Origin: JAGDZR01 sp049115695
GTDB taxonomy: Bacteria > Bacteroidota > Bacteroidia > Cytophagales > Cyclobacteriaceae
Direction of reading: 5' to 3'
DNA: 64,000 nt
Assembly: GCA_049115695.1 (NCBI GenBank)
Contig: JAGDZR010000003.1
Coordinates: forward strand, 186,001 to 250,000
In this document: one piece after another, positions 9,221 to 17,861 of the stretch
How the letters are laid out: the number at the start of each line of letters is the position of its first letter
Position numbering within the stretch: position 1 is the stretch's first letter
Translations under genes and position numbers: made by a program
The notes under the pieces: model-generated
Database searches by the model: none
What the model saw: only the letters and a program-made list of their open reading frames with translations
What the model was told of the DNA's origin: nothing

Positions 9221-11833
9221 CTACTCATACTTCAAAGAATTGGCTGGATTGCGTAGTGCCGATCTATACGTGACGAGACTGACTACAGTCAATGTAAGGA
9301 GTAAGGAGGAGACCAAGGCAATCAAGAAGATCAATGGATTGATATTGGTGTGATAGGCAAAATCATTTAGCCACTCATTTCCAAAATGCCAGATGAATGG
9401 CACCACCAAAATGTTTCCAATAAGCACGAGCCATAAAAAGTCTTTGGACAAACCGAATATAATTTGAAAAACCGATGCACCCAGCACTTTACGCACACCT
9501 ATTTCTTTGGTTTTACTGATTGCTACGAAGGAAACCAGTCCAATCAAACCAATGATGGAAACGATCATGATAACAATGGCAAATACACTCAATACACTTG
9601 CCAGTTGGCTTTCTTTTCTATACTGTCGATCAAAATCAACATCCAAAAAGAAATAATCTAATTCGTAATTTGCATAAGTCATCTGCCATGATTTTTTCAA
9701 TTGCTTGACAAGCTCGTAAGTATGCTTTGAATCGTATTTTATAGCAAGATATCTACCGTATTGATCACTCTTATAATCCATTGCCATGGGCCATATTTTG
9801 TTTTGGAGACCCAAGCCGTGGTAATCCTTTACCACTCCAATTACCTTACCAGCAGGATGTTGAGAAGGTGAAAAAATCTCTCTACCAATAGCATCGAATG
9901 GGTCAAGCCAGCCCATCGCCTTGAGACATGATTCATTTATGATTAACCCATTGTCTAAATCCGCTGGTTTTGCAAGGTCAAAGTTCTCTCCAGCAAGTAA
10001 TTCCAAACCAAGTGTTTGTAGATAATCCTCATCAATGGCCAAATATTCAGTATCTACATGGTCATCCGAAACCTCACTCGGATAAGCCCATTGACCCAAC
10101 CAACCAGGTCTACCCGGTAATGAATTGGTATGAGAAACTACTTTTACTCCTGAAATAGTTTCAATTGTTTCCTTCAAGACCGTTCTTGCACCGTTGTTTG
10201 GCGTGTTGGTTGCATTGATGACTAATATTTGATCTTTATCGAAACCTGGATTCGTACCCTTCATGTAGTCAATTTGATTGATCACCAGCAGCGTGGCAAT
10301 GATCAATCCAGAGGAAACAAAATATTGAAAGATGATCAAAGACTTTCGCGTTCCCAACCCTGTCTGTGTTTTCAATATTTCTCCCTTAATGGCTTGAATA
10401 GGTTTGAATCTTGAAAGAACAAGGGCAGGGTAGAACCCAGCTAGAAAAATGCAGCATATTACCAAAGCCAGTACACCCAGGCCAAATTGCCAATCCACAA
10501 ACTGCCACAAACCATATGATTTGCTGAGCACCTCATTGAAAAAAGGTAGTGCGAATTGTATGAGTATTACACTTAGAAGTAGCGACAGGATCACCAGTAA
10601 TGCGGCCTCAATTATAAACTGAATGATGATGGTGGTTCGATTAGATCCCATTAATTTCTTCACTGCCACTTCTTTCATGCGGTGAAGTGACCTGGCTGTA
10701 CTAAGATTGATGAAATTGATGCAAGCTAACAAAAGGAGAAATACAGCGATCCATGCGACGGTTTTCACACGACGCATTGAGCTTTTTGGTCCAAATCCAT
10801 TATGGAATATTTCACCCAAGTAAATGTCTGTAACAGGTATGAGATTAACCGTGAAGTCCATTCCCATTTTTTGCAACCAATCTCCAACATGTTCGTGATA
10901 CATGCCTGAAATTTTCGATTGAAAATTTTCAACATTCACGCCTTCCTTTAAGAGCATGTAGTTTCGAACGTTGAAGTTTCCCCATCCTTCTGAATACTTA
11001 AACCCCGAGCGCTTGATATAATGATTAAATGAAAGTAAGGCATCAAATTGGATATGTGAATTGGAAGGAAGGTCAGCCAGTACACCTGTAATTGTAAAAT
11101 TCAAACTGTCTTGCAGGGTGATCGATTTTCCAATTGCTGCCCCGTCAAAATACATGTCCTCCATGGATTGCGTAATGACAATACTGTTCGGTTCAGCTAG
11201 TAAACCTGATGCAGATCCAGATACAAGCGGAAATGAAAACACTTCAAGAAAGCCTTCACTCGCATAATGTATATCCAGTTCATATCGCTTACCGTCAATA
11301 TTCAATTTATAATGAGAAGGCGACTTGGTTGTATAAACTATCTCTTCAACTTCTGGAAAATTAGTCTTTAACAAATGGCCAATTGGCCAGGCATTTGTCT
11401 CAATGCCACCATTTTTATTGCCGGTAACTACTTTGTAAATGCGATCCTTTTTAGCATGAAATTGGTCATAGGAGAGTTCATCCATCACATAAAATAGAAT
11501 CAGCATGCCTAGTGATAAACCAATCGATAATCCGACGAGGTTTATGGCTGTGTGAGTTTTGAACTTGAGCAGATTGCGTATTGCAAAAGTAAAATGTCGT
11601 CTAAAATTCATCATAAAGTTGGCATTGGAAAGGACACGGACCCGTTTTACTAAGTTGATTCTCATCAACTTAGCCACCTCAAGGATATAAAGTCTTCGTG
11701 CTTTTTTGTAGGTGTAATTATTGATATCATTTTCGAAAACTTCCTGGAGATCACCCTCGATTTCTTCTAAATACTCTTGCTTGAGTAAAAGACGAAGCAA
11801 CCTGATTGACCATCTGGGAGGAGTGCGTTTCAT
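9221..11833 (-). CDS. ABC transporter permease with N-terminal prefix domain (MacB/FtsX family, PadR-associated)
   Basis: An 870-residue permease. The first roughly 75 residues, starting MKRTPPRWSIRLLRLLL and containing YLEEIEGDLQEVFE, form the small cytosolic prefix domain found in Bacteroidota permeases paired with PadR regulators. Then follow a first membrane helix (AINLVGLSIGLSLGMLILF), a MacB periplasmic domain, an FtsX domain of three helices with VAVKKLMGSN, a second periplasmic domain and a second FtsX domain with KEIGVRKVLGAS. This is a fused two-copy permease; the ATPase is not nearby. The start codon lies directly after the padR stop, so the two are translated from one message. The substrate is unknown. 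Confidence 0.92.
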   Translation of the reverse strand: MKRTPPRWSIRLLRLLLKQEYLEEIEGDLQEVFENDINNYTYKKARRLYILEVAKLMRINLVKRVRVLSNANFMMNFRRHFTFAIRNLLKFKTHTAINLVGLSIGLSLGMLILFYVMDELSYDQFHAKKDRIYKVVTGNKNGGIETNAWPIGHLLKTNFPEVEEIVYTTKSPSHYKLNIDGKRYELDIHYASEGFLEVFSFPLVSGSASGLLAEPNSIVITQSMEDMYFDGAAIGKSITLQDSLNFTITGVLADLPSNSHIQFDALLSFNHYIKRSGFKYSEGWGNFNVRNYMLLKEGVNVENFQSKISGMYHEHVGDWLQKMGMDFTVNLIPVTDIYLGEIFHNGFGPKSSMRRVKTVAWIAVFLLLLACINFINLSTARSLHRMKEVAVKKLMGSNRTTIIIQFIIEAALLVILSLLLSVILIQFALPFFNEVLSKSYGLWQFVDWQFGLGVLALVICCIFLAGFYPALVLSRFKPIQAIKGEILKTQTGLGTRKSLIIFQYFVSSGLIIATLLVINQIDYMKGTNPGFDKDQILVINATNTPNNGARTVLKETIETISGVKVVSHTNSLPGRPGWLGQWAYPSEVSDDHVDTEYLAIDEDYLQTLGLELLAGENFDLAKPADLDNGLIINESCLKAMGWLDPFDAIGREIFSPSQHPAGKVIGVVKDYHGLGLQNKIWPMAMDYKSDQYGRYLAIKYDSKHTYELVKQLKKSWQMTYANYELDYFFLDVDFDRQYRKESQLASVLSVFAIVIMIVSIIGLIGLVSFVAISKTKEIGVRKVLGASVFQIIFGLSKDFLWLVLIGNILVVPFIWHFGNEWLNDFAYHTNINPLIFLIALVSSLLLTLTVVSLVTYRSALRNPANSLKYE

Positions 11834-12169
11834 TTAAATGGTTTTAAATGATTCGTCAAGACTAATCTTATGCCACATGCCTTGCCTAATTGAATTGATT
11901 TCCTGTATGATCTGATGTGCATAGGGAGTGGCTGTGTAAATACGCTTACGCTTTCCACCACGTTTTTTAGTGGCTTCTCCTAGCTGTGATTCTAGAAATC
12001 CTTTTTCCTCCATCCGCTTCAACGAAGATTGAATGGCGCCTACACTTATTCTTTCATTGAGCTGTTGCTCCAACTCCTCTTTTATCAACACGCCATATGC
12101 TTCGTCTTTGAGAAGCATTACCACGAGCAATACCATTTCTTCAAATTCACCTAACCTTGTCTTTTTCAT
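11834..12169 (-). CDS. PadR-family transcriptional regulator
   Basis: A 111-residue winged-helix protein of typical PadR length. The tracts EFEEMVLLVVMLLKDEAYGV, SVGAIQSSLKRMEEKGFLES and GKRKRIYTATPYA cover the recognition helix, the wing and the last helix. PadR proteins usually repress their own operon until an effector binds. It is upstream of, and abuts, the permease gene. Paired direct repeats lie just before its start codon, which suits autoregulation; this last point is inference. Confidence 0.92.
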   Translation of the reverse strand: MKKTRLGEFEEMVLLVVMLLKDEAYGVLIKEELEQQLNERISVGAIQSSLKRMEEKGFLESQLGEATKKRGGKRKRIYTATPYAHQIIQEINSIRQGMWHKISLDESFKTI

Positions 12170-12175
12170 ATTCTT

Positions 12176-12217
12176 CGCAATTGTAGTAAAAATAAATATA
12201 TTATTCGTGATTGTAGT
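12176..12217 (-). promoter_or_regulatory. Direct repeats upstream of padR, candidate operator
   Basis: Two copies of a 12-base element (plus-strand CGCAATTGTAGT at 12176-12187 and CGTGATTGTAGT at 12206-12217) lie 30 bases apart, starting seven bases upstream of the padR start codon. The spacing is close to three helical turns. Between them the DNA is almost pure A and T. Position and repetition suggest binding sites for PadR; no direct evidence. Confidence 0.45.
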
Positions 12218-12456
12218 TATAATAAAATAACATGGGCAGTTGTATATATCTCAGACACGGTTAAAATTGACTTAATGAGTTTATATCAAAAGATAGCTGG
12301 AGTTGAAGGTATTGAAGCCATTAAGACAATTAGATGACAACAGATTGGTACCAAGTATCAGAGGTAATATATCTTTTCATTAGGAAATGATGATGTTCGA
12401 AACATTTTTCTTTTCACCTGGATCTTACGTCATGTATACTTATTTGATTAGGAGGT

Positions 12457-13437
12457 TCATGGTACCCAATTAAGATTGGAAATGTAAGATCCCTTAGCAC
12501 CTGTTCTAATCAACGTTAGTGCATTACCATTTTTATCTGCGCCATATATGTGAGATGTTGAATCAGTAAATAGAGTGAATAGTATTTGCTCACCATCAGG
12601 AGACCAGACAACACTGGGATCAAGATTATAAATGATTTCCACGTTGGATTGAATGTTAAAAGTTCCTATCGTATTCAAGTTGTCTCCATTGGTCGAAATG
12701 GTTTTGATATACGTATCATCTGTAATTTCATTTGTAGCAATAAATCCAATGTTTGAACTGTTGGGTATCCAGGTTGAAAACCAAGGATGAAAATTATGGT
12801 TAGCACGGTCCAGTATTAGTTTTAATCCTCCATTTCCTGATGACACAAAAATGCCATATGACCTTTTAGTTTCCCAAAATTCCGGTCCTGTTGCAATCCG
12901 TTGGTGCATGGTCAAAGTAAATTCACTCCTGGGAGAAGTGATAATTGCACTTGTAGGACTCTCGGATTCCCGCCCCGTAGTATCTATTAGCAATTCAAAA
13001 ATCAATTCTTCTCGGTCACCTTGCCAGGAATTTTTATAAATGTGCTGATTGAATTTATAATAAACTAAATCGGTTGAATTTGGCATCCATGCTATCCTGT
13101 CACACGAACAATCCCACTGGGAAATGATTTGAGGGTTGGTTGTCCTTGCATCACTAATGGCAATAATCTTAACATTATACGCTGCTGTATTTCCAAAAGT
13201 CCCCAGGATCGCTATTTTGGTGCCATCTGATGAGATACTTGCATACCAAACTCCATTACCAAGACCCCATTCCTCACCATTCTGGAAATTGATATATTTC
13301 AAAGAATCTCCTTCAGTATATAATACTTTGCCTGAAGTAATTTCAATTTGTTCATCTTTTGGTTCAATAAGGTCGTCCTTACATGAATAGCCTAATAAGA
13401 TAAAAATAGATAGTAAAATTGCTGAGATATGTTTCAT
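12457..13437 (-). CDS. Lipoprotein with TolB-like (PD40) beta-propeller repeats
   Basis: A 326-residue lipoprotein: signal MKHISAILLSIFILLGYSC with lipobox Cys19, then a run of WD40-like PD40 repeats. Recognisable blades include YASISSDGTKIAILGT, IAWMPNSTDLVYY and VVWSPDGEQILFT. Such propellers bind peptides, sugars or partner proteins in the periplasm, but nothing here fixes the ligand. It stands alone, with about 290 bases of non-coding DNA between it and padR. Confidence 0.75.
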   Translation of the reverse strand: MKHISAILLSIFILLGYSCKDDLIEPKDEQIEITSGKVLYTEGDSLKYINFQNGEEWGLGNGVWYASISSDGTKIAILGTFGNTAAYNVKIIAISDARTTNPQIISQWDCSCDRIAWMPNSTDLVYYKFNQHIYKNSWQGDREELIFELLIDTTGRESESPTSAIITSPRSEFTLTMHQRIATGPEFWETKRSYGIFVSSGNGGLKLILDRANHNFHPWFSTWIPNSSNIGFIATNEITDDTYIKTISTNGDNLNTIGTFNIQSNVEIIYNLDPSVVWSPDGEQILFTLFTDSTSHIYGADKNGNALTLIRTGAKGSYISNLNWVP

Positions 13438-13645
13438 AACGGGAGGAGATTGCGCGATTTTAAAATATCTATATATGCCCTAAATAATTATGATGCTGAT
13501 CATCGGATAATAGGATTTATGTCTTGCTTTGCTTGACATCCTCTCCTTACACCAGCTCCTGATTTAAATCAGTCTATCTCATTGCATTATTAATGATTCA
13601 GAGGCCCAATGGATCATTAATTTTACCTATCTAAACACTTAGATC

Positions 13646-14035
13646 ATGGTAGAGTGGGATACAAAATATGCGACTGGCGTAAAGGAAGTTGATGACCAGC
13701 ATCAGGCTTTGTTTAACTATATAAATGACCTTGAGGAGTGCATAGAGGAAAGTGCTTTTGAAGGAAATCGCATTCAGATTATCCTCAATTATTTTCAAAT
13801 GTTTTGTGCGACTCATTTTTGTTTGGAGGAGACCTGTATGCTTTTAAGAAAATGTGCAGTTCATGACAAAAACAAGCGAGCTCATGAACAGTTTATTGCA
13901 TATTACAAGAAGTTCAGAGCTGGTTATAACCTATCGGGTAATAAACGCAAACTACTGACAGACTTCCATGAAAAGATGATCAAATGGCTTTCAAATCACA
14001 TTATGAAGATTGATATGTCATTGAAGTATTCATGA
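13646..14035 (+). CDS. Bacteriohemerythrin-like protein with one altered iron ligand
   Basis: A 129-residue four-helix protein starting MVEWDTKYATGVKEVDDQH, the usual bacteriohemerythrin opening. Diiron ligands that I can place are His19, His57 and Glu61 (THFCLEE), His80, His118 and Asp123 (NHIMKID). The histidine normally found four residues before His80 is Asn76 here (NKRAH, where HxxxH is usual). His73 lies nearby and might substitute. Standard members bind oxygen at a diiron centre for sensing or delivery; with six of seven ligands the site may be altered. The next gene on the same strand is about 140 bases away. Confidence 0.85.
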   Translation: MVEWDTKYATGVKEVDDQHQALFNYINDLEECIEESAFEGNRIQIILNYFQMFCATHFCLEETCMLLRKCAVHDKNKRAHEQFIAYYKKFRAGYNLSGNKRKLLTDFHEKMIKWLSNHIMKIDMSLKYS

Positions 14036-14176
14036 GGAAGTTTGATCATAGTGAAGTAGGGTTCTGGGTCATAAATAAAATGCACCTATTCAGCGGCCAA
14101 ATCTCCTGTCTCAACGTGATTGCATTACAATGTCAATTTAAGCATCGTTCTTTTGTATTGGAAAACAATTATTTCT

Positions 14177-14536
14177 ATGTCAATAAGGTATATCCAACAC
14201 AATAATGAAGAAATCATGATTGCCGATTATCGTCAATGTCATGATAGTAAACAACAACTGGCATTACTTGAAGAAGTGGCCGAAAGCATGAAGAAAAAGA
14301 CTGAGGTCAGGCTGTTAGTTGATTATACAGGAATTGCTGCTGGTGTGGAATATATGAGCAGATTAAAGACCTTAGGAAATACGGTTTTTAAGGATCACAT
14401 GAAATGCTCAGCTGTGCTTGGAATCGATGGAATAAAGAAGATCTTGTTCAATGGATACAATAGAGCAACAGGGGCCAACAATGTCAAAATATTTTCAAAT
14501 CCTAACGAGGCAGTAAAATGGCTTCTGCAGTGCTGA
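14177..14536 (+). CDS. SpoIIAA/STAS-like small protein
   Basis: A 119-residue cytoplasmic protein if started at the ATG at 14177; an in-frame ATG at 14120 would add 19 hydrophobic, poorly fitting residues. The alternation of short strands and helices, with VRLLVDYTG in the middle and VKIFSNPNEAVKWLL at the end, resembles STAS/SpoIIAA-like (SEC14-type) small domains of Bacteroidota. The function is unknown. It faces the serine hydrolase gene, with only ten bases between the two stops. Confidence 0.6.
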   Translation: MSIRYIQHNNEEIMIADYRQCHDSKQQLALLEEVAESMKKKTEVRLLVDYTGIAAGVEYMSRLKTLGNTVFKDHMKCSAVLGIDGIKKILFNGYNRATGANNVKIFSNPNEAVKWLLQC

Positions 14537-14546
14537 ATACCAGCTA

Positions 14547-15782
14547 TTAATCATCGATAGCGGCATATAAGTATTGAGTAAACTTCCTTTGATAATAGCC
14601 AGAGAATGGCTCTAATTGTAGTAATAGCACAGCTACAAGCTCTTCATCAGGGTCAATGATGAAATAGGTGGAATATGCTCCATCCCAGGCCATAATTCCC
14701 ACGCTACCGGCTGCCTTTGTTTCTGAAAGATCTTCCAGTACTCTAAATCCATAACCAAAACCGTAACCAGCACCCCATGGGAAAAGATCGTCTACATGGT
14801 TTTCACTCATCAACTCGATTGTTTTCCTACTTAGGTAGCGTTGACCACTAAACTCCCCATTGTTGAGTATCATTTGACAAAACTTAAGATAATCTTCTGC
14901 CGTTGAAAACAAGGCGTTGACACCACTATGTATTGTGTTTCCGGTTAGTTGAGAACCGCCAAGACTACCAATCGGAACAAATTGTAGCGTTCCCGTCGAA
15001 TCAAAACCATGCAATTTTGCAACACGATCATGTTTCGATTCCGGAACATTGTAACCTGTATCATTCATTCCTAATGGATCAAATAGGCGTGATTGTAAAA
15101 AGTCAGCAGTACTCATACCTGAGAATTTGGCAATCAAAACAGAAAGCACATCAGGAGCTGCACTATAGTACCATTGCTCGCCAGGATGACCGATGAGCGG
15201 TAAATCCAACATTCGATCCACTCTTTCTTCAATTGTGTTGTGGTCTTCACCATACATTGCCTGAGCATATTCTAAATCCAGACCATAGCCAAATAAGCCA
15301 TGGGAGAGTCCAGCTGTATGACTCAGTAAATGTGAAATGGTGATTTCCTTATTAGCTGGTTCAGTATGACTATCCAACCCTTTACTAAGGTCCAAAGCAA
15401 CTTGGCGTCCCTTGAAGCCCGGCAAATATTTTGAAACAGGATCATTAAGGAAGAAATGTCCTTCCTCGTATAGCATCATAAATGCTGCTGTGATAATGGG
15501 TTTGGTCATAGATTGGATGTAGAATATGGCATCCGTTGACATAGCCGCATCAGTCGTGATATCAAGCTTCCCAATGGCAACATTGTGAGCAACTTGTTCT
15601 CTTCGATGAACCCTGGACACTGCACCCGCTATCCGACCTTCATTCACTTCTTGTTGTAGAAAAGCCTCGTAGCGAGCTAATCCAACATCTGAGATGCCAT
15701 GTTCAACACGCTCTGCAGGTGGGGTAGGTTGACAAGAGTAGATGAAAAATAAGACGAGCAATGAAAGCAAACGATAATTCAT
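14547..15782 (-). CDS. Class C beta-lactamase-like serine hydrolase, lipoprotein
   Basis: A 411-residue member of the beta-lactamase/esterase (PF00144) family. The start at 15782 gives a lipoprotein signal ending FFIYSC (Cys17); a longer frame to 15827 adds 15 residues before it. The catalytic SxxK is Ser91-Met-Thr-Lys94 (YIQSMTKP) and the Tyr of the second motif is Tyr206 (WYYSAAPD, YSA where penicillin-binding enzymes have YxN). Further family tracts are ISHLLSHTAGLSHG and GYGFGYGF. It probably hydrolyses an ester or a D-amino peptide on the outer face of a membrane; the substrate is unknown. It is divergent from the kinase gene. Confidence 0.88.
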   Translation of the reverse strand: MNYRLLSLLVLFFIYSCQPTPPAERVEHGISDVGLARYEAFLQQEVNEGRIAGAVSRVHRREQVAHNVAIGKLDITTDAAMSTDAIFYIQSMTKPIITAAFMMLYEEGHFFLNDPVSKYLPGFKGRQVALDLSKGLDSHTEPANKEITISHLLSHTAGLSHGLFGYGLDLEYAQAMYGEDHNTIEERVDRMLDLPLIGHPGEQWYYSAAPDVLSVLIAKFSGMSTADFLQSRLFDPLGMNDTGYNVPESKHDRVAKLHGFDSTGTLQFVPIGSLGGSQLTGNTIHSGVNALFSTAEDYLKFCQMILNNGEFSGQRYLSRKTIELMSENHVDDLFPWGAGYGFGYGFRVLEDLSETKAAGSVGIMAWDGAYSTYFIIDPDEELVAVLLLQLEPFSGYYQRKFTQYLYAAIDD

Positions 15783-15894
15783 GTCTTTGATATTGAATGT
15801 TGTTAAAGATAAGCGTTTGAATAACATGAACTCGTATTTAATTCTTCAGCTTAGACAAATAACTGATTACACAATAGCTTGTAGATTTGATGAA

Positions 15895-16872
15895 ATGTCG
15901 TCAATTGAGAAAGAGATTCTAAAATTCACGAAAGCATTTGAAGTAATTCGGATTGAACCAGTTCAGGAGCTTTGGAGTGGCTATGGGATCATTAATAGGT
16001 ATTACCTGAATGGGGGTGATTACTCAAGCGTAATTGTTAAACACGTTCAACTATCGAATGAACAAAATCACCCAAGAGGATGGAACACCAGTTGGTCTCA
16101 TAAACGAAAACTTAAATCTTACCAGGTAGAGCGGAACTGGTACGGCCAATATGCTCACATGACCAAAGAACATTGTCGTGTTCCGGCATGTATACATGTT
16201 AGCGATATCGATAGCGATCTATTGTTGATCATGGAGGATTTGAACGCAAGCGGTTATACAATCAGATTAAGTCCTAAGCAAGTAACCCTGAGCCACGCGA
16301 ATAGCTGTTTGAGTTGGTTAGCCAATTTCCACGCAAGGTTTCTCGGCATTCAACCAGAGGGATTATGGTCAATAGGTACTTATTGGCACCTGGATACCAG
16401 GCCAGATGAATTGGCTCAGATGAACAATAAATCATTGCAATGTGCAGCGACTCAGATAGACAAAAAGTTGAACAATGCTCGATACCAAACCTTTGTACAC
16501 GGAGATGCCAAGCTTGCCAATTTCTGTTTTGCTCAAAATGATGAGGTGGCAGCCGTTGATTTTCAGTATGTTGGAAAGGGGTGTGGAATGAAAGATGTAG
16601 CTTATTTGATCAGCAGTTGCTTTGATGAGCTGGCTTGCGAAAAGCATGAAACAGCGCTGCTCACATATTACTTTGATCAACTTGAACTTGCGCTTGATAA
16701 CTCTATTGAATTTCAATTACTTAAGGAAGAATGGAGCTCATTGTACAGATACGCCTGGGCTGATTTCTATCGGTTTTTAGATGGATGGAGTCCCGGCCAT
16801 TGGAAGATGCATCCGTACAGTGAACGGATTACTCAACAGGTGCTCAATGAATTGAATACTAATGATACTTGA
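15895..16872 (+). CDS. Small-molecule kinase of the aminoglycoside/choline phosphotransferase fold (EcKL/DUF1679-like)
   Basis: About 325 residues from the ATG at 15895; ATGs at 15781 and 15826 are in frame, but the former overlaps the divergent hydrolase start. The catalytic loop is FVHGDAKLANFCF (His202-Gly-Asp204, Asn209) and the metal-binding Asp222 lies in AVDFQYVG. The lobe with LLLIMEDLNASGY and the C-terminal FYRFLDGWSPGHW resemble ecdysteroid kinase-like and choline kinase-like proteins. The substrate is an unknown alcohol-bearing small molecule. Its stop overlaps the start of the phosphatase gene by 11 bases, so the two are translationally coupled. Confidence 0.8.
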   Translation: MSSIEKEILKFTKAFEVIRIEPVQELWSGYGIINRYYLNGGDYSSVIVKHVQLSNEQNHPRGWNTSWSHKRKLKSYQVERNWYGQYAHMTKEHCRVPACIHVSDIDSDLLLIMEDLNASGYTIRLSPKQVTLSHANSCLSWLANFHARFLGIQPEGLWSIGTYWHLDTRPDELAQMNNKSLQCAATQIDKKLNNARYQTFVHGDAKLANFCFAQNDEVAAVDFQYVGKGCGMKDVAYLISSCFDELACEKHETALLTYYFDQLELALDNSIEFQLLKEEWSSLYRYAWADFYRFLDGWSPGHWKMHPYSERITQQVLNELNTNDT

Positions 16873-17746
16873 TCAACATAATCTAGCACACCTATGTGAA
16901 GTTGCGGTTGGGGCAGCTCAAGAGGCTGGCAAACACATTCAACTCCAGTTTGATAAAGCACATCAACGCATGCAAAAGCAAGCTGGTTCATCTGAGGCAT
17001 CTCAGATAGTTACAGAAGTTGATCTCAGAGCACAAGAAATCATTTTGAGTCATTTACAACCTACTATCCAGTCATTCAACTTGGGTTTATTAACTGAGGA
17101 ATCGATTGATAATCAATCTCGACTTGAACAACCCTATTTCTGGTGTGTTGATCCTCTTGATGGTACACTGCCGTATGCTGAAGGAGAATCAGGATATGCC
17201 GTTTCCATTGCATTAGTTTCAAAATCTGGCGATCCAATTGTTTCAGTGGTTTACATTCCGGATTCGTTGGAGTGCTTCACTGCTATTAAGGGGTCAGGCG
17301 TTCAGTTGAATGGGAAAGAATTTTGTCGGCACGAACAACATGACAGCTACTTTCATTTCTATCTGGATCGAAGTTTCAAAACAGAAGCGTACTTCGATCA
17401 GGTTGCTGCTCATCTAAATCAGTGGGCGCTCGATAAAGAAATGGAATGTCAAATGCATGTGGGGCATGGATCTGTTCGCAATGCCATCAATGTGATGTCA
17501 ACATCTTCCGCATGCTATTTCAAGTTCCCAAAGGTCACTGAAGGTGGTGGATGCATTTGGGATTTTGCTGCTACACGATTATTGTTTGAAGAATTGAGTT
17601 TGTACGTTTCGAATGCAGCAGGTGAACAATTATTTCTGAATAACCCGTCTACAACATTTATGAATGATGTAGGAGTGATTTACACCACACTACCTGATGT
17701 GCCAGAGTTGATCATAGAAATGAAAAAAAGACTTGGTTTGTTATAG
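16862..17746 (+). CDS. Inositol monophosphatase/CysQ-family phosphatase
   Basis: A 294-residue cytosolic phosphatase. The metal-binding motifs are LLTEES (Glu79), WCVDPLDGT (Asp97 and Asp100) and IWDFAATRLL (Asp234), which together define the Li-sensitive IMPase fold. Members hydrolyse inositol phosphate, PAP, fructose bisphosphate or similar; the substrate loop does not let me choose. The gene overlaps the upstream kinase gene by 11 bases. Kinase and phosphatase may act on the same or linked metabolites. Confidence 0.88.
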   Translation: MILDQHNLAHLCEVAVGAAQEAGKHIQLQFDKAHQRMQKQAGSSEASQIVTEVDLRAQEIILSHLQPTIQSFNLGLLTEESIDNQSRLEQPYFWCVDPLDGTLPYAEGESGYAVSIALVSKSGDPIVSVVYIPDSLECFTAIKGSGVQLNGKEFCRHEQHDSYFHFYLDRSFKTEAYFDQVAAHLNQWALDKEMECQMHVGHGSVRNAINVMSTSSACYFKFPKVTEGGGCIWDFAATRLLFEELSLYVSNAAGEQLFLNNPSTTFMNDVGVIYTTLPDVPELIIEMKKRLGLL

Positions 17747-17861
17747 GACACAGGCCAGATCCGCCACCACTCATCACTTTAAGTTGGCATCAAAACATTA
17801 AGTCTTTCACTTAAGGATGTGAAAATATGTATTTTGAACTGTTAACTCAAACTAACACAAC

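Noticed and set aside
12273..12335. 20-codon frame starting MSLYQKIAGVEG between padR and the propeller lipoprotein gene
   Set aside because: It looks protein-like but is too short to assign and has no supporting context.
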